DNA from: Solimonas marina
GTDB taxonomy: Bacteria; Pseudomonadota; Gammaproteobacteria; Nevskiales; Nevskiaceae
Direction of reading: 5' to 3'
DNA: 64,000 bases
Assembly: GCF_012241385.1 (NCBI RefSeq)
Contig: NZ_JAAVXB010000005.1
Location: 186,001-250,000 of the forward strand
Positions 17,987 to 27,509 of the stretch are shown in pieces; position 1 is the first letter of the stretch, and each line of letters opens with the position of its first letter. Position numbers and translations under genes: made by a program. Under the pieces are notes generated by a model. The model did no database searches and was not told the DNA's origin. It worked only from the letters and a program-made list of their open reading frames with translations.

Positions 17987-18562
17987 ATGTTCGCCTCGCT
18001 CGTCAGCGCCACCGTCCGCATTCTGTTCTTTCGCGCCGGTCCGCAGGATTTTCCGTATGAGCCCCGCCTGACGCTGCCGATCGCGGTCGCGGCGGCGGGG
18101 GTCAATGCCCTGATGTTCGTGCAGGTGCTGCCGGTGGCGACGTCGCTGCTGCTGGCGGCGGCGCTGGTCGCCGGCTTTGCGATGACCACGCGCGCCCTGC
18201 TGCGCGCGCGCAACCTCGACGCGCGCTTCCATCAGACCTATGCGGCGCTGCTGGCGACCAATGCGGTGCTGACACTGGCGCTGCTGCCGTTCTTTGCGCA
18301 GATCGCGCCGACGCTGCGCGAGCTGGCCAGCAATCCGCAGCTGCTCGAGCATCCGGACAAGTTCAAGCTGCCGCAGAGCACGGCGTTCATCATGAACATG
18401 CTGAATTTCTGGAGCATCGGCGTGATGGCCTGGATTTTCCGCAACGCGGCGAACCTGTCGATCCTGCTCGGTCTGCTGCTGACCTTCGTCGTCGGCATCG
18501 TGCTGCTGTTCTTCCTCGCGTTCATCAGCTCGTTCGCCGGCCTGCTGCTGGGCGGCGCCTGA
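17987..18562 (+). CDS. Inner-membrane protein of unknown function (YIP1-like topology)
   Basis: 191 residues from ATG 17987. About four to five hydrophobic helices are visible: LPIAVAAAGVNALMFVQVLP, TSLLLAAALVAGFAMTT, YAALLATNAVLTLALLPFF and a long C-terminal pair ending FLAFISSFAGLLLGGA. A -10-like TAGAAT is at 17953-17958. The gene ends 7 bp before mpl and is probably cotranscribed with it. I do not recognise a function; the similar arrangement next to mpl suggests nothing specific. Confidence 0.75.
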   Translation: MFASLVSATVRILFFRAGPQDFPYEPRLTLPIAVAAAGVNALMFVQVLPVATSLLLAAALVAGFAMTTRALLRARNLDARFHQTYAALLATNAVLTLALLPFFAQIAPTLRELASNPQLLEHPDKFKLPQSTAFIMNMLNFWSIGVMAWIFRNAANLSILLGLLLTFVVGIVLLFFLAFISSFAGLLLGGA

Positions 18563-18569
18563 GGCCGAT

Positions 18570-19913
18570 ATGCATATCCACATTCTCGGTGTCTGCGGCA
18601 CCTTCATGGCCGGCATCGCGGCGATTGCGCGCGAGGCCGGGCATACCGTGACGGGTTCCGACGCCAACGCCTGGCCGCCGATGTCGACGCAGCTCGAAGC
18701 GCTGGGCATCACCGTCATGCAGGGCTACGAGCCATCGCACCTGCAGCCGGCGCCCGACATGGTCGTGGTCGGCAATGTCGTGACGCGCGGCAATGCGGCG
18801 ATGGAATACGTGCTCAACGAGGGCCTGCCGTACACGTCGGGCCCGCAGTGGCTGGCCGAGCACGTGCTGCAGGGGCGTCACGTGCTGGCCGTTGCCGGGA
18901 CGCACGGCAAGACCACGACCTCGGCGCTGCTGGCGTGGCTGCTCGAACACGCCGGTCTGGAACCGGGTTTTCTGGTCGGCGGGGTGCCGCAGAACTTCGG
19001 AATTTCCGCGCGGCTCGGCACGTCGCGTTACTTCGTGATCGAGGCCGACGAGTACGACACGGCGTTCTTCGACAAGCGCAGCAAGTTCGTTCACTACCGG
19101 CCGCGCACCGTCATTCTCAACAACCTCGAATACGACCACGCCGACATTTTTCCGGATCTGGCGGCGATCGAGCGGCAGTTCCATCACTTGGTGCGCACCG
19201 TGCCGGGCCGTGGACGCATCGTCGTCAATGGCGCCGATCGCAATCTGTCGCGGGTCCTCGAACAGGGTTGCTGGAGCGAGCGGGTGTCGTTCGACGACGA
19301 CGCGGGTTGGCAGGCGGCGGGAGAGCCGCAGGCCTTCGAGTTACGCGTCGGCGGCAAATCCGCCGGGTTCGTGCACTCACCGCTGGCCGGTCGTCACAAC
19401 CAGTCGAACACGCTGGCGGCGTTTGCGGCCGCGCATCACGTCGGGGTGCCGGTCGGCACACTGATCGAAGGGCTGGCGGGATTTCGCAGCGTCAAGCGCC
19501 GGCTCGAAAAGATCGGCGAAGCCGGCGGCATCAGCGTCTACGACGATTTTGCGCATCACCCGACGGCCATCGCCACGACCGTCGATGCGCTGCGGCGTGC
19601 TGGGCAGGGCCGGGTGCTGGCGGTGCTCGAACCGCGCTCCAACACCATGCGGCTTGGCGCGCATGCGCACGAATTGGCGAACAGCCTGAAAGATGCCGAT
19701 TTGTGCTTTGTCTACGCGCGCCCGGATTTGAAATGGGATGCCGGCAAGGCGCTGGCTGCGGTCGGTGAGCGGCTGCAGGTGGCGGCGGATCTCGATGCGC
19801 TGATCGACGCGATCGTCGCTGCCAGCATGCCGGGAGACCGCGTGCTGGTGATGTCGAACGGCGACTTCGGCGGGATTCACCACAAGCTGCTGGCGCGTCT
19901 GCAGCAAGGCTGA
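18570..19913 (+). CDS. mpl: UDP-N-acetylmuramate:L-Ala-gamma-D-Glu-meso-DAP ligase (peptidoglycan recycling)
   Basis: 447 residues. The Mur-ligase ATP motif GTHGKTTT is at 110-117, with the N-terminal HILGVCGTFMAGIA specific to Mpl rather than MurC. YDDFAHHPTAI and LEPRSNTMRLGAH complete the family pattern. Mpl attaches recovered murein tripeptide directly to UDP-MurNAc in the cytoplasm, bypassing MurC-E. It is distant from the main mur cluster at 46-61 kb, as usual. It follows a small membrane-protein gene by 7 bp. Confidence 0.95.
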   Translation: MHIHILGVCGTFMAGIAAIAREAGHTVTGSDANAWPPMSTQLEALGITVMQGYEPSHLQPAPDMVVVGNVVTRGNAAMEYVLNEGLPYTSGPQWLAEHVLQGRHVLAVAGTHGKTTTSALLAWLLEHAGLEPGFLVGGVPQNFGISARLGTSRYFVIEADEYDTAFFDKRSKFVHYRPRTVILNNLEYDHADIFPDLAAIERQFHHLVRTVPGRGRIVVNGADRNLSRVLEQGCWSERVSFDDDAGWQAAGEPQAFELRVGGKSAGFVHSPLAGRHNQSNTLAAFAAAHHVGVPVGTLIEGLAGFRSVKRRLEKIGEAGGISVYDDFAHHPTAIATTVDALRRAGQGRVLAVLEPRSNTMRLGAHAHELANSLKDADLCFVYARPDLKWDAGKALAAVGERLQVAADLDALIDAIVAASMPGDRVLVMSNGDFGGIHHKLLARLQQG

Positions 19914-19932
19914 CGCGCCAGCCGGTGCTGGC

Positions 19933-20472
19933 TCAGCGCACGCGTTTGACCTTGACGCGAGCACTGACGGCGTCGACGTACATGAAGTACGAGCCGAGCC
20001 ATCCCTTCTTGATCGTCACTTCTGGGTTGTCGACCGGGCGGTAGGCTTTGGAGCCATCCTCGTTGACCTCCCAGACCTGGCCGTTGGCCAGCGTGAAGCG
20101 TGTGCCCTTGCCGGGCCAGCCGTTGAAGCGACCGACCATGTTCGAGCTGATCTGATCGGCTTCCTGTGCCTTGTGCGGGGCCGCCGCCTCGCCGCGCAGG
20201 CTTTCGGCGCCAAAGCGGTCGACGGCCCCCGGTGCCGCTGCAGTTGGCGCGGGCGATGACGTGGCTGCTGCTGGCGCTTGCACCGGTCTGGGCTTGGGCA
20301 TCGGCTTGGGTGCATCGACCGCCGCGACCGGCGCGTGCCGTCCGGCGGCCGCGTCGTAGCAGGCCAGCCGTGCGCTGTCGTCATCGAGCGTCGTGCAGTG
20401 GCTCAGATCGGCGGCCAGCACCGGGCTCGATGCCAAGGCCGACAGCAGGCAAGCGATCGCGACGCGATGCAT
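19933..20472 (-). CDS. Exported protein of unknown function, coupled to lipA
   Basis: 179 residues. A signal peptide ([20 protein letters not shown]) precedes LSHCTTLDDDSARLACYDAA, a short two-Cys motif common at the start of small periplasmic proteins in this bacterial group. A Pro/Ala-rich linker follows, then a conserved-looking basic beta domain (about 105-179). Its start codon shares one base with the lipA stop (TGATG), so it is translationally coupled. It may have a structural role in the periplasm; no enzymatic motif is visible. Confidence 0.75.
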   Translation of the reverse strand: MHRVAIACLLSALASSPVLAADLSHCTTLDDDSARLACYDAAAGRHAPVAAVDAPKPMPKPRPVQAPAAATSSPAPTAAAPGAVDRFGAESLRGEAAAPHKAQEADQISSNMVGRFNGWPGKGTRFTLANGQVWEVNEDGSKAYRPVDNPEVTIKKGWLGSYFMYVDAVSARVKVKRVR

Positions 20473-21476
20473 CAGACCGCCTTGTAGTGCAGGACGTTCT
20501 CGGCCTGCAGGTCGGCGTGGTAGCTGGAGCGCACCATCGGGCCGCTGGCGACATGCGAGAAGCCCATCTGCTCGCCGATCACGCGCAGATGGTCGAATTC
20601 TTCCGGGGTCACGTAGCGGTCGACCGGCAGGTGGTTCTTCGACGGCTGCAGATACTGGCCGAGCGTCAGCATGTCGACGCCGTGCGCACGCAGGTCACGC
20701 ATCACCGCTTCGATTTCCTCGAGCGACTCGCCGAGGCCGAGCATCAGGCCGGACTTGGTCGGCACGTCCGGATGCAGGGTCTTGAAGCGTTCGAGCAGAT
20801 CCAGCGACCACTCGTAGTCCGAACCGGGACGCGCCTGCTTGTAGAGACGCGGAATCGTTTCGAGATTGTGGTTGAAGACGTCCGGCGGGTTGTCCTTGAA
20901 GATCGTCAGCGCCGGGTCCATACGGCCGCGGAAGTCCGGCACCAGCACTTCGATCGTCAGCGTCGGCGACAGCTTGCGCGATTCGGCGATGCATGCTGCG
21001 AAATGGCCGGCGCCACCGTCGGGCAGATCGTCACGGTCGACCGAGGTGATGACGACGTAGCGCAGCCCCATGTCACGAATCGTTTCCGCGAGGTGGCGCG
21101 GTTCGTCGGCGTCGAGCGGATTCGGACGGCCATGCGCGACGTCGCAGAACGGGCAGCGCCGTGTGCAGATGTCGCCCATGATCATGAAGGTCGCCGTGCC
21201 CTTGCCGAAGCACTCGCCGAGATTCGGGCAGGACGCTTCCTCGCAGACCGTATGCAGCTTGGCGGTGCGCAGCACATCCTTGAGGCGCGCCACTTCCGGC
21301 GTGCCCTGGCTCTTGGCGCGGATCCACGTCGGCTTGCGCAGCGGCGCGATGGTCGCCTCGATCTTGACCGGGATGCGCGCCATCTTCTCGGCGCCGCGCA
21401 GCTTCTCGCCCTGGACGATGCGCTTGACGGCCGGCCGCTCAGACGGCGCCGGCGTTTTCGGGGGAGTGGGGTTCAA
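20472..21476 (-). CDS. lipA: Lipoyl synthase
   Basis: 334 residues. The radical-SAM cluster motif CTRRCPFC (C104, C108, C111) and the auxiliary cluster cysteines C78, C83, C89 in [12 protein letters not shown] are both complete, and the C-terminal [11 protein letters not shown] is typical. LipA inserts two sulfurs into octanoyl-carrier domains of 2-oxoacid dehydrogenases in the cytoplasm. The usual partner lipB is not adjacent in this window; instead an exported unknown protein is coupled to its stop codon. Confidence 0.96.
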   Translation of the reverse strand: MNPTPPKTPAPSERPAVKRIVQGEKLRGAEKMARIPVKIEATIAPLRKPTWIRAKSQGTPEVARLKDVLRTAKLHTVCEEASCPNLGECFGKGTATFMIMGDICTRRCPFCDVAHGRPNPLDADEPRHLAETIRDMGLRYVVITSVDRDDLPDGGAGHFAACIAESRKLSPTLTIEVLVPDFRGRMDPALTIFKDNPPDVFNHNLETIPRLYKQARPGSDYEWSLDLLERFKTLHPDVPTKSGLMLGLGESLEEIEAVMRDLRAHGVDMLTLGQYLQPSKNHLPVDRYVTPEEFDHLRVIGEQMGFSHVASGPMVRSSYHADLQAENVLHYKAV

Positions 21477-21543
21477 TGACAGCTCCGCATGTTGCAGACG
21501 GCCATTGTACCGCTAATGTCGATGCGGTCGCGGCTGTCCTGGC

Positions 21544-22317
21544 TTACGCCGCCGCGGCCAGGGGGACGCCGGCACTGCGCAGATCCGGCGGCAAGCCGAG
21601 CGCATCTTCGATGGCCGCCTGCGCCGCCGCAGCCAGTTCGGTGCGCTCTCGGCCGAGCGCTTCCAGCGGCGCGCAGTAGGTCAGCTCGACGTCGATGCGC
21701 GGCTCGCGCAGCACGCGCAGCAGGTGACGGAACAGATCGTCATCGCCGACGAACGGGGCAACATCGCGGCCGTCGGCGACGGGCAGATAGCGCAGCGCGA
21801 TCGGTTGCACGACGCAGCGTGCGTCGATCGCCGGCGCGAACATCCGCGCATGGAAGCGCTGTACCTGCCGGCCGGTGGTGGTCGTGCCTTCGGGAAACAG
21901 TGCGACGCTACCGCCGTTGCGCAGATAAGTCGTCAGCCGGTCGACGACGCGCGACGCGTCGCCGCGGCCGCGGCGCAGATAAAAGCTGCCGGCCGCGGTG
22001 GCCAGCCAGCCGGCCAGCGGCCAGTTGCGAATCTCGCTCTTGGCGACGAAGCGCACCGGTTCACAGGCGTTCATCACCGGAATGTCCAGCCACGAAATGT
22101 GGTTGGCGATGCTCAGATGGGCACCGTCGACCGGCGTGCCGTGGCGCTGGACGCGGATGCCCAGCACCGCCAGCAGGCGGCGGTGCCACCAGCCCGCCAT
22201 GCGCGCGCAATCGAGCCGCTCCGACAGATCGGCGGTGACCAGCACGGCCATCAGCAGCCCGAGCACGATCAGCGCCAGCAACAGCGCTGTGCGCCAGATG
22301 GTGCGAAGCAGGGACAT
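21544..22317 (-). CDS. olsA: Lysophospholipid-type O-acyltransferase, probable OlsA
   Basis: 257 residues from ATG 22317. One N-terminal membrane helix (TALLLALIVLGLLMAVLVTA) is followed by the PlsC motif NHISWLD (H73, D78) and the substrate motif LFPEGTT. Alone it would be called 1-acyl-glycerol-3-phosphate acyltransferase; the gene begins 10 bp after an OlsB-type gene, so it is more likely the second step of ornithine-lipid synthesis at the inner membrane. The symbol rests on this pairing. Confidence 0.8.
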   Translation of the reverse strand: MSLLRTIWRTALLLALIVLGLLMAVLVTADLSERLDCARMAGWWHRRLLAVLGIRVQRHGTPVDGAHLSIANHISWLDIPVMNACEPVRFVAKSEIRNWPLAGWLATAAGSFYLRRGRGDASRVVDRLTTYLRNGGSVALFPEGTTTTGRQVQRFHARMFAPAIDARCVVQPIALRYLPVADGRDVAPFVGDDDLFRHLLRVLREPRIDVELTYCAPLEALGRERTELAAAAQAAIEDALGLPPDLRSAGVPLAAAA

Positions 22318-22327
22318 CGTCAGGTCT

Positions 22328-23110
22328 TCAGCGTGCGCTGGTGCCGGTCGCGACCGTCGGCGACTGGCCGAGGAAGTGGCGCGCATAACGCGGATTCAGG
22401 TCGCTGACGTTGAGCAGCATGAAGACGTCGGCGCAGTTGAAATCGCGATCCCAGTACGCCTCGCCACAGGCCTTGGCGCCGAGGCTCAGGTACGCCTTCA
22501 GCAGCGGCGGCATGCGGACCTTGTCGCGTGCGCGGCGGTCCGCCGCCGGCAGCGGGATGTACGGACGGACGTGCTGCCAGGCCGGCGCCATGTGCTGGGC
22601 ACGCAGTTGCTCGAGGATGGCATGCGCGCCGGCCCCGCCGTCACGCAGATCGATCGACGCGCAGCCGAACAGATAGTCGTAGCCTTCGTTGACGATGGTG
22701 CTGGCAATGCCCTGCCAAAGCGTCGCGATCACCGCGCCGCTGCGATACTCCGGCGCCACACAGGTCCGGCCGATTTCCATGACGCGGCCAGCCAGCGAAT
22801 CCAGCATCGCCAGGTCGAATTCGGTGGACGAGTAGAAGCCACCGGCGCCCGGCGCGCGCTCGCCGGTGAGAATGCGCGTGCAGGCGACGATCGTGCCGCT
22901 ATCCGCCTCGCGGACGATGAGGTGGCGACAGAACGGGTCGTACTGGTCGTGGTCGAGGCCGTCCGCCCCGCCGTCGATCTCGGCGCCCATCTCGCCGGCA
23001 AAGATGCGATAGCGCAGCTTCTGGGTTTCGGTGATCTCGGCCGCCGTTTGAGCAAAGCGGACCTCGAAGCGCGGGCCGCGCGGCAGGTCACCATCAATGC
23101 GTGTCGACAT
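22328..23110 (-). CDS. olsB: L-ornithine N(alpha)-acyltransferase (GNAT family)
   Basis: 260 residues with FEVRFAQTAAEITETQKLRY, KLRYRIF and the block VMEIGRTCVAPEYRSGAVI, all typical of OlsB. The enzyme transfers a 3-hydroxyacyl group from ACP to ornithine, the first step of ornithine lipids. AGGAG lies 10 nt before the ATG. It is followed by olsA, giving a complete two-gene pathway; such lipids often rise under phosphate limitation, but no Pho box was identified here. Confidence 0.86.
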   Translation of the reverse strand: MSTRIDGDLPRGPRFEVRFAQTAAEITETQKLRYRIFAGEMGAEIDGGADGLDHDQYDPFCRHLIVREADSGTIVACTRILTGERAPGAGGFYSSTEFDLAMLDSLAGRVMEIGRTCVAPEYRSGAVIATLWQGIASTIVNEGYDYLFGCASIDLRDGGAGAHAILEQLRAQHMAPAWQHVRPYIPLPAADRRARDKVRMPPLLKAYLSLGAKACGEAYWDRDFNCADVFMLLNVSDLNPRYARHFLGQSPTVATGTSAR

Positions 23111-23284
23111 GAATGCAGCACTCCTTTTTGGATGCGCGCACTCTATGAACCGGGTTTTGAAGCCCGGTTACAGTGGCATGAAGACTGCGTGACGGTGGCC
23201 GCCCACTGATGAGCGGATGTTCTGCGGTGCGACGCCGCTTTACCCAGCAGCACTTCGGTTGCCGGGTTCGTGCAGCTGACGCTA

Positions 23285-25837
23285 TCAGTCGGTCTTCGTG
23301 AACCAGCCCGGGTGTGCGTCCGGCGTCGTCCATAGCCGGCGGTGCAGGTGAGCGAGCGCACTGGCGTCGAGCAGCAGCTGATTGCGCTCGTTCTCGCCGA
23401 GCGTCGCCGGATCGCGTCGCGCCGAGGCTTCGGCGAGATTGCGCAGGCTGCGCTGCGCCTTGCTGTTGCGGGTGGCGCGGTGGCGGCCGACCAGGCTCAG
23501 CATTGCGTTCGGGAATGGCTCGCGTGCGACTTCGGCGAAGTCCGGGTAATGCGGCGCGCGACGCATATTGGCTTTCAGCCAGCGCAGCTCGCGCGGCGTG
23601 ATCGACTCTTCCGGGATCAGGAACAGGCGCGCATCGCGTGCGCGCAGACCCAGCGTGCGGCGCGAACTCCAGACCGACAACGGAATGGCGATGACCAGAC
23701 TGCCCGCGACCGGCAGCAACCACCACAGGAAGTGCGGGTTCAGCCAATAGACGAGGCCCAGCCAGGCCAGGCCGAGCAGTGAGCCGCCGCCGTGGCGGAC
23801 GATGGCCTGACTCCACGGCGTTGCGGCGTCTTCGCGCGGCGGTGATTTCCAGACCACCGCGATACCGAGCAGCGCCGAGACTACGTACTGCGTATGGAAC
23901 AGCATGCGAATCGGTGCCAGCAGCGCCGAGAACGCCATCTCGATGACGAGGCTGACCAGCAGGCGCAGGCGGCCGCCGTAAGGGCGGGCGACCTTGTGGC
24001 GGACGATCAGCAGCACCGCCGACAGGATCTTCGGCAGGAACAGCAGCGTCATGGTGCCGGCGAACAGGCGGATCGCCCATTCCGGATGCCATTCCGGCCA
24101 GGTCGGGAACAACTGGTAGGGCTGCGAAAAATACGTCGGTTCGGTCTTCATGAAGACGAACAGCAGCGCCGTCGACAGGGCCAGGAACAAGAACCACAGC
24201 GGCGCCGACAGGTACGCCATGACGCCGGTCATGAACACGGCGCGATGCGCCGGATGCAGACCGCTGGTGAAGAACAGCTTGAAGTTCTGCAGGTTGCCCT
24301 GGCACCAGCGTTGGTCGCGCTTCAACTCGTCGAGCAGCGTCGGCGGCATCTCCTCGTAGCTGCCGGGCAGATCGTAGGCGATCCACACGCTCCAGCCGGC
24401 GCGGCGCATCAGCGCTGCCTCGACGAAGTCATGGCTGAGGATCTCGCCGGACAGGCCGCCGCTGCCGGGCAGGCGCCCGAGCGCGCAGTGCTGCATGAAC
24501 GGCGCGACGCGGATGATGGCGTTGTGACCCCAGTAATGCGATTCGCCGAGCTGCCAGAAATGCAGGCCGGCGGTGAACAGCGGACCGTAGACGCGGGTCG
24601 CAAACTGCTGGATGCGCGCATAGACCGTTTCGCGGCCAGCGGCCTTCGGCGCGGTCTGGATGATGCCGGCGTTGGGGTTGGCTTCCATCAATTGCACGAG
24701 GCGCTTCAAGCACTCGCCGGACATCACGCTGTCCGCGTCGAGGATGATCATGTGCTGGTAATTGCTGCCCCAGCGGCGGCACCAGTCGGCGATGTTGCCG
24801 GACTTGCGCTTGATGCGGTGCACGCGGCGGCGGTAGAAGATGCGGCCAAAACCGTCGACGGCGCGGCACAGGTCGAGCCAGGCCCCGACCTCTTCGCTGC
24901 GCGCGTCGGCCTTGCCGCTGTCGGACAACACATAGAAGTCGAACGAATCGCGTAGCCCGGCTTGCGCGACGGAGTCGTAGGTGGCACGCAGGCCGGCGAA
25001 CACGCGCGCGACGTCTTCGTTGCAGATCGGCACCAGGATCGCCGTGTTACGGCCCGGCGCCAGTGGTGTATCGGGCGCGGCGGTGGCGGAGATCGAATAC
25101 TTGTCGCGGCCGGTCAGCAGCACGAAGAAGCCGAACAGCGCCGTCCAGAAGCCGGCGGAAATCCACGCGAACAGCACCGCGTAGAGCGTCAGGCTTGCCA
25201 GTTCCAGCGGGTGACGGCCCTTGTACGGCAGTACCGCCGACATCAGATAGGTGGCGCCGACGGTTTGCGCGATGATCAAGGCAATCAGCAGCAGGCGGCG
25301 CAGCGTGCCGCTCCAGCGCCAGCGTACCTGGGCGGGGCCGAGCGTCTTCGAGCGCGGGGCTTCGGGTTGCGCGCCGCCACGCGGCGTCAGCGCGGCACCG
25401 CCGCCCTGCGCGCGGCGACCGAGCCAGCGCCACAGGCGACGCACCGGATTGTGGTCCCAGGGGCGCGGCGTCATCGACGCGCGGAACACGGGTGGCGTGG
25501 TATTCAGGCGCGCCCCGGCATCCGGCGGGTACAGGGCGTCGTCGATGTGTTCGTCGCCGGGCTGAGCATCACCGAGCCCGAGCTTCAGGCGTGCATAGCT
25601 GGAGCCGGCGATGGTTTGATCGCCCGGCAGCGCATCCTGCTCGGCAAGGCCCGCGTGCAGCGCCGCGAACAGTTGGTCCTGAGTCGCGTTCGGATCCTTG
25701 CTCAGCGTCGCTTCGAGCGTGGGCAAGAGGCGAGCGGCGGTGGCCGGCGGTAGTTCGCGCAGATATTCCTCGATACGGCGCGGCAGCGGCGAGGCGAGGC
25801 CCGGAGGCGGCTGTGTCACGTTATCCCTGAGCGGCAA
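23285..25837 (-). CDS. opgH: Glucans biosynthesis glucosyltransferase H
   Basis: 850 residues, the family length. An N-terminal cytoplasmic region of about 175 residues precedes membrane helices (LLLIALIIAQTVGATYLM and the following one). The GT2 domain contains ILVPICNEDV, ILDADSVMSG and the processive motif QRWCQGN. Four to five helices follow. OpgH polymerises and exports the beta-1,2-glucan backbone of osmoregulated periplasmic glucans. It lies 154 bp downstream of opgG in the same direction. Confidence 0.95.
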   Translation of the reverse strand: MPLRDNVTQPPPGLASPLPRRIEEYLRELPPATAARLLPTLEATLSKDPNATQDQLFAALHAGLAEQDALPGDQTIAGSSYARLKLGLGDAQPGDEHIDDALYPPDAGARLNTTPPVFRASMTPRPWDHNPVRRLWRWLGRRAQGGGAALTPRGGAQPEAPRSKTLGPAQVRWRWSGTLRRLLLIALIIAQTVGATYLMSAVLPYKGRHPLELASLTLYAVLFAWISAGFWTALFGFFVLLTGRDKYSISATAAPDTPLAPGRNTAILVPICNEDVARVFAGLRATYDSVAQAGLRDSFDFYVLSDSGKADARSEEVGAWLDLCRAVDGFGRIFYRRRVHRIKRKSGNIADWCRRWGSNYQHMIILDADSVMSGECLKRLVQLMEANPNAGIIQTAPKAAGRETVYARIQQFATRVYGPLFTAGLHFWQLGESHYWGHNAIIRVAPFMQHCALGRLPGSGGLSGEILSHDFVEAALMRRAGWSVWIAYDLPGSYEEMPPTLLDELKRDQRWCQGNLQNFKLFFTSGLHPAHRAVFMTGVMAYLSAPLWFLFLALSTALLFVFMKTEPTYFSQPYQLFPTWPEWHPEWAIRLFAGTMTLLFLPKILSAVLLIVRHKVARPYGGRLRLLVSLVIEMAFSALLAPIRMLFHTQYVVSALLGIAVVWKSPPREDAATPWSQAIVRHGGGSLLGLAWLGLVYWLNPHFLWWLLPVAGSLVIAIPLSVWSSRRTLGLRARDARLFLIPEESITPRELRWLKANMRRAPHYPDFAEVAREPFPNAMLSLVGRHRATRNSKAQRSLRNLAEASARRDPATLGENERNQLLLDASALAHLHRRLWTTPDAHPGWFTKTD

Positions 25838-25991
25838 ATTGGCGAGTGTCGGACCATTCGGTCAGTCGCTGCTCCGCAGCGACGCAAGTTGCCGAGTGTA
25901 GAGACAAAAAACGCCGCTGCCGAGAGCCCCGCCAGCGATGAAAGCCGGCGGGCGCTGAAGCTGCGATGAACTCGCGCTGTCGCCGGCGCGC
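25838..25991 (-). other. opgG-opgH spacer with a hairpin
   Basis: The 154-bp gap between opgG and opgH contains a CCCGCC/GGCGGG stem (about 25927-25951) and then, in the minus direction, a GC-rich stretch followed by a six-T run near 25910. It could act as a partial terminator setting opgH below opgG. No gene is visible in it. Confidence 0.35.
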
Positions 25992-27509
25992 TCAGCGCGG
26001 CTCGGGCGGCATCAGATACGCCCAGGTCTCCGAGATGTTGTCGTCGCCCTTGCGCAGCACCGCGCGCATTTCCAGCGGCTTGCTGTCGTCGGTGCGGCGC
26101 ACGCGCAGCGTCAGGCGCCAGCCGCCGGTGACATCGTTCTTGACCAGCTGACGGTCGAGAATTTCACCGTTGTCGTTGACCCACAGGCCGGCCACGGGCT
26201 TTTCGCCCGGTTTGAGGAAGTCGAGCGGACCGCCCTGGAAGTCGACGATGTAGCGCCAGGTGCCGTCCGGCGTGTCGGTCCAGCCGCGGCTGCGGCGGGT
26301 CTGCGCGACCCAGGCCAACGGCGGTTTGGTTTCCTGGTTGGCCTGCCAGAACATCGTGTACTCGAGATCCATCTGGTCGCCGGCTTGCGGACTCTTTTCC
26401 GGGACCCAGTACGCGACGATATTGTCGTTGGTGGCGTCCTTGGTCGGAATCTGCACGAGCTCGACGCGACCGCGACCCCAGTCGCCCTTGGGGACGACCC
26501 AGACACTCGGCGTGCGGTCGTAGCGGTTGTCGAGGTCCTCGTAGTGGGCGAACAGCCGGTCACGCTGCATCAAGCCGAAGCCGCGCGGATTGACCTCGCC
26601 GAACGAGGTGATCAGCAGGCGCTTGGGATTGACCAGCGGACGCCAGATCCATTCGCTGTCACTTTGCACGGACAAGCCTTCGGAGTCGTGCACTTCGGGG
26701 CGATAGTCCTCGACCGGCGACGGCTGATTGGCGCCGTACAGGAACATGCTGGTCAGCGGTGCGATGCCAAGCTTGCCGACCCCGTCACGGAAGTACAGTC
26801 GCGCCTTGACCTCGGTCGCCGTCGAGTCGCCGGGGCGCACCTTGAAGCGGTAGGCGCCGGTCACGCGGCGCGAATCGAGCAGCGCGTAGATGGTCAGCTC
26901 GTTGTCCTGCGGACGCGGCCATTCGATCCAGAACTCGCGGAAGACCGGGAATTCCTCGCCGGACAGTTCGCCGGTGTCGATCGCCAGTCCGCGCGCTGAC
27001 TCGCCGTACACCTGATCCTTGCCGAGCGCACGGAAGTAGCTCGCACCCTGGAAGGCGATCAACTCATCCTCGACGCCCTTTTCGTTGAGCGGGAAGTGCA
27101 CGCGAAAGCCAGCGAAGCCGAGATCGCGCAGCTTGGCGGGGTCGATCTTGTTGCTGCCGTAATCGAAATTTTCCGGCTGAAACGGAATCTTGCGAACGCC
27201 GTCGGCCGTGACCAGGTTGATCTTGACGATCTGGTTGAAATACAGGCCCGGGTGATAGAACTGCACTTCGAACGGCAGCTTGTTGTTGTGCCAGAGCGCC
27301 TTGTCCGGCTTGTACTGAATTTCTTTGTACTGCTGGTAGTTGAGGTCGGTCAGTGCCTTTGGCAGCTGCGTGTCGGGCGGCGTGAAGGCCTTCGTCGACA
27401 GCGTCTTGGCCTTCTTGGCGACGTCGTCGAAGTCGAAAGCAAAGGCTGATTGGCTGACGAGTGCGCCGAGCGTGAGCAGCCATGCTCCTAGCAATACCTT
27501 GCGTTGCAT
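25992..27509 (-). CDS. opgG: Glucans biosynthesis protein G (periplasmic)
   Basis: 505 residues. A clear signal peptide ends SQSAFAF around residue 24, followed by FDFDDVAKKAKTLSTKAF, the typical mature N-terminus. FHYPGLYFNQIVKINLV-type strands and the C-terminal two-domain beta pattern fit OpgG. It branches or modifies the OPG backbone made by OpgH in the periplasm. Its ATG shares one base with the rnt stop (TAATG), so it is translationally coupled to RNase T, an unusual partner. Confidence 0.93.
   Translation of the reverse strand: MQRKVLLGAWLLTLGALVSQSAFAFDFDDVAKKAKTLSTKAFTPPDTQLPKALTDLNYQQYKEIQYKPDKALWHNNKLPFEVQFYHPGLYFNQIVKINLVTADGVRKIPFQPENFDYGSNKIDPAKLRDLGFAGFRVHFPLNEKGVEDELIAFQGASYFRALGKDQVYGESARGLAIDTGELSGEEFPVFREFWIEWPRPQDNELTIYALLDSRRVTGAYRFKVRPGDSTATEVKARLYFRDGVGKLGIAPLTSMFLYGANQPSPVEDYRPEVHDSEGLSVQSDSEWIWRPLVNPKRLLITSFGEVNPRGFGLMQRDRLFAHYEDLDNRYDRTPSVWVVPKGDWGRGRVELVQIPTKDATNDNIVAYWVPEKSPQAGDQMDLEYTMFWQANQETKPPLAWVAQTRRSRGWTDTPDGTWRYIVDFQGGPLDFLKPGEKPVAGLWVNDNGEILDRQLVKNDVTGGWRLTLRVRRTDDSKPLEMRAVLRKGDDNISETWAYLMPPEPR

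Noticed and set aside
23148-23169. AACCGGG/CCCGGTT hairpin as the opgH terminator
   Set aside because: The stem is perfect but no T-run follows and it lies about 115 bp after the stop, close to the olsB start; left uncalled.
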